From JBBQUP01 sp038212305 (lineage in GTDB: Bacteria > Bacteroidota > Bacteroidia > Bacteroidales > Marinilabiliaceae): DNA of 6,816 nucleotides. A model generated the notes under the pieces. It was given only the letters and a program-made list of their open reading frames with translations. It was not told the DNA's origin and ran no database searches. The stretch spans positions 1 to 6,816 of the forward strand of contig JBBQUP010000134.1 of assembly GCA_038212305.1 (NCBI GenBank), given 5' to 3'. The first letter of the stretch is position 1. Every line of letters starts with the position of its first letter. The translations under genes and the position numbers were made by a program. Of the stretch, positions 6,322-6,816 are shown piece after piece.

Positions 6322-6816
6322 ATGAAAATGTCTACAAGAATTTCACTATGCTTATTGTTTAGTATGTTCTTTTTGGGGAGCGTTAGTGCACAGTTTGTAC
6401 ATCCTGGTCTTGGGTTAAACACGAGCGAGCTGGATAAGATAAAACAAGAAGTTAATGCTGGAACTCAACCTCGTAAAGCAGCTTATGATGCTATGTTAAA
6501 TTGGACATACTTAGAAAAGTATTCAAGCCTCACATATTCAAACCATGCCGCAGCTGTTGTGTATGCCGATGGAGGAACAAGTGGAGGCTTTGGTACTGAT
6601 GCAGTAGCTGCTTACACCCATGCACTAATTTGGTATATAACCGGAAATCAGGCAAATGCGAATAAGGCAATCGAGATTATGAATGCATGGTCAAATGTAC
6701 TAACTAGTATTGTTGAAGGTAATAGCACTGCAAGACAAAATATTGTTGTTACAGGATGGACTGGTGCTACCTTTTGCGAAGCAGCAGAAATTATTAGACA
6801 TACAGGTGCAGGTTGG
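6322..6816 (+). CDS. Exported alginate-lyase-family protein, N-terminal part (3' truncated by window edge)
   Basis: The frame is open from ATG 6322 to the window edge (165 codons, no stop), so the gene is partial; ATG 6328 (third codon) is an alternative start. Residues 1-23 are a Sec signal peptide (MKMSTR, hydrophobic core, VSA|Q). The mature start FVHPGLGLNTSELDKIKQEV, followed by NAGTQPRKAAYDAM, is the opening typical of alginate-lyase-family (PF05426-like) proteins of Bacteroidota. Further family-like segments are AYTHALIWYITGNQANANKA, AWSNVL and VVTGWTGATFCEAAEIIRHT, the helical repeats of an (alpha/alpha) toroid fold. The catalytic Asn/His/Tyr region lies further downstream and is not visible, so the substrate (alginate or another uronate-containing polysaccharide) and activity are unproven. 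Because its signal peptide is ordinary, the protein is periplasmic, a lipid-free secreted enzyme or a T9SS cargo; its C-terminus would decide. As the next gene after the HTCC it is the natural candidate target of that regulator. Confidence 0.85.
   Translation, partial: MKMSTRISLCLLFSMFFLGSVSAQFVHPGLGLNTSELDKIKQEVNAGTQPRKAAYDAMLNWTYLEKYSSLTYSNHAAAVVYADGGTSGGFGTDAVAAYTHALIWYITGNQANANKAIEIMNAWSNVLTSIVEGNSTARQNIVVTGWTGATFCEAAEIIRHTGAGW

Overview
The window looks like chromosomal DNA from a Bacteroidota species that uses the type IX secretion system (T9SS). Four things point there: a C-terminal T9SS sorting domain, a one-piece hybrid two-component regulator (HTCC) with a periplasmic double propeller, promoter-like boxes close to TTG / TAnnTTTG, and AT-rich DNA with no clear Shine-Dalgarno sites. 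Genus cannot be told from this.

Layout, all on the plus strand. (1) 1-822: the 3' end of a secreted multidomain protein, with the end of a probable fibronectin-type-III repeat, a LamG/concanavalin-like beta-sandwich and a T9SS type A sorting domain. (2) 823-902: a short AT-rich gap with a weak promoter candidate. (3) 903-5060: an apparently intact 1385-residue HTCC sensor-regulator. (4) 5069-6167: a decayed, internally deleted IS5-like insertion sequence of about 1.1 kb. Its terminal inverted repeats and outer regulatory structures survive, but its transposase is broken by one frameshift, three in-frame TGA codons and two probable internal deletions. (5) 6168-6321: the leader of the next gene, with a promoter candidate. 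(6) 6322-6816 (runs off the window): the N-terminal 165 residues of an exported alginate-lyase-family protein.

How the parts may work together (inference): HTCC regulators of this architecture usually sense breakdown products of a polysaccharide in the periplasm and switch on neighbouring carbohydrate-degradation genes. A T9SS-exported carbohydrate-active or binding protein upstream and an alginate-lyase-like enzyme downstream fit a small polysaccharide (possibly uronate) utilisation locus. No susC/susD pair is visible. Without the IS, the HTCC stop codon and the lyase start would be only about 160 bp apart, so the element has inserted between a regulator and its likely target.

I see no clearly novel system. 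The most unusual part is the IS relic: a broken transposase between well-preserved ends, each with a subterminal hairpin, plus a perfect 12-bp hairpin just before the transposase start.
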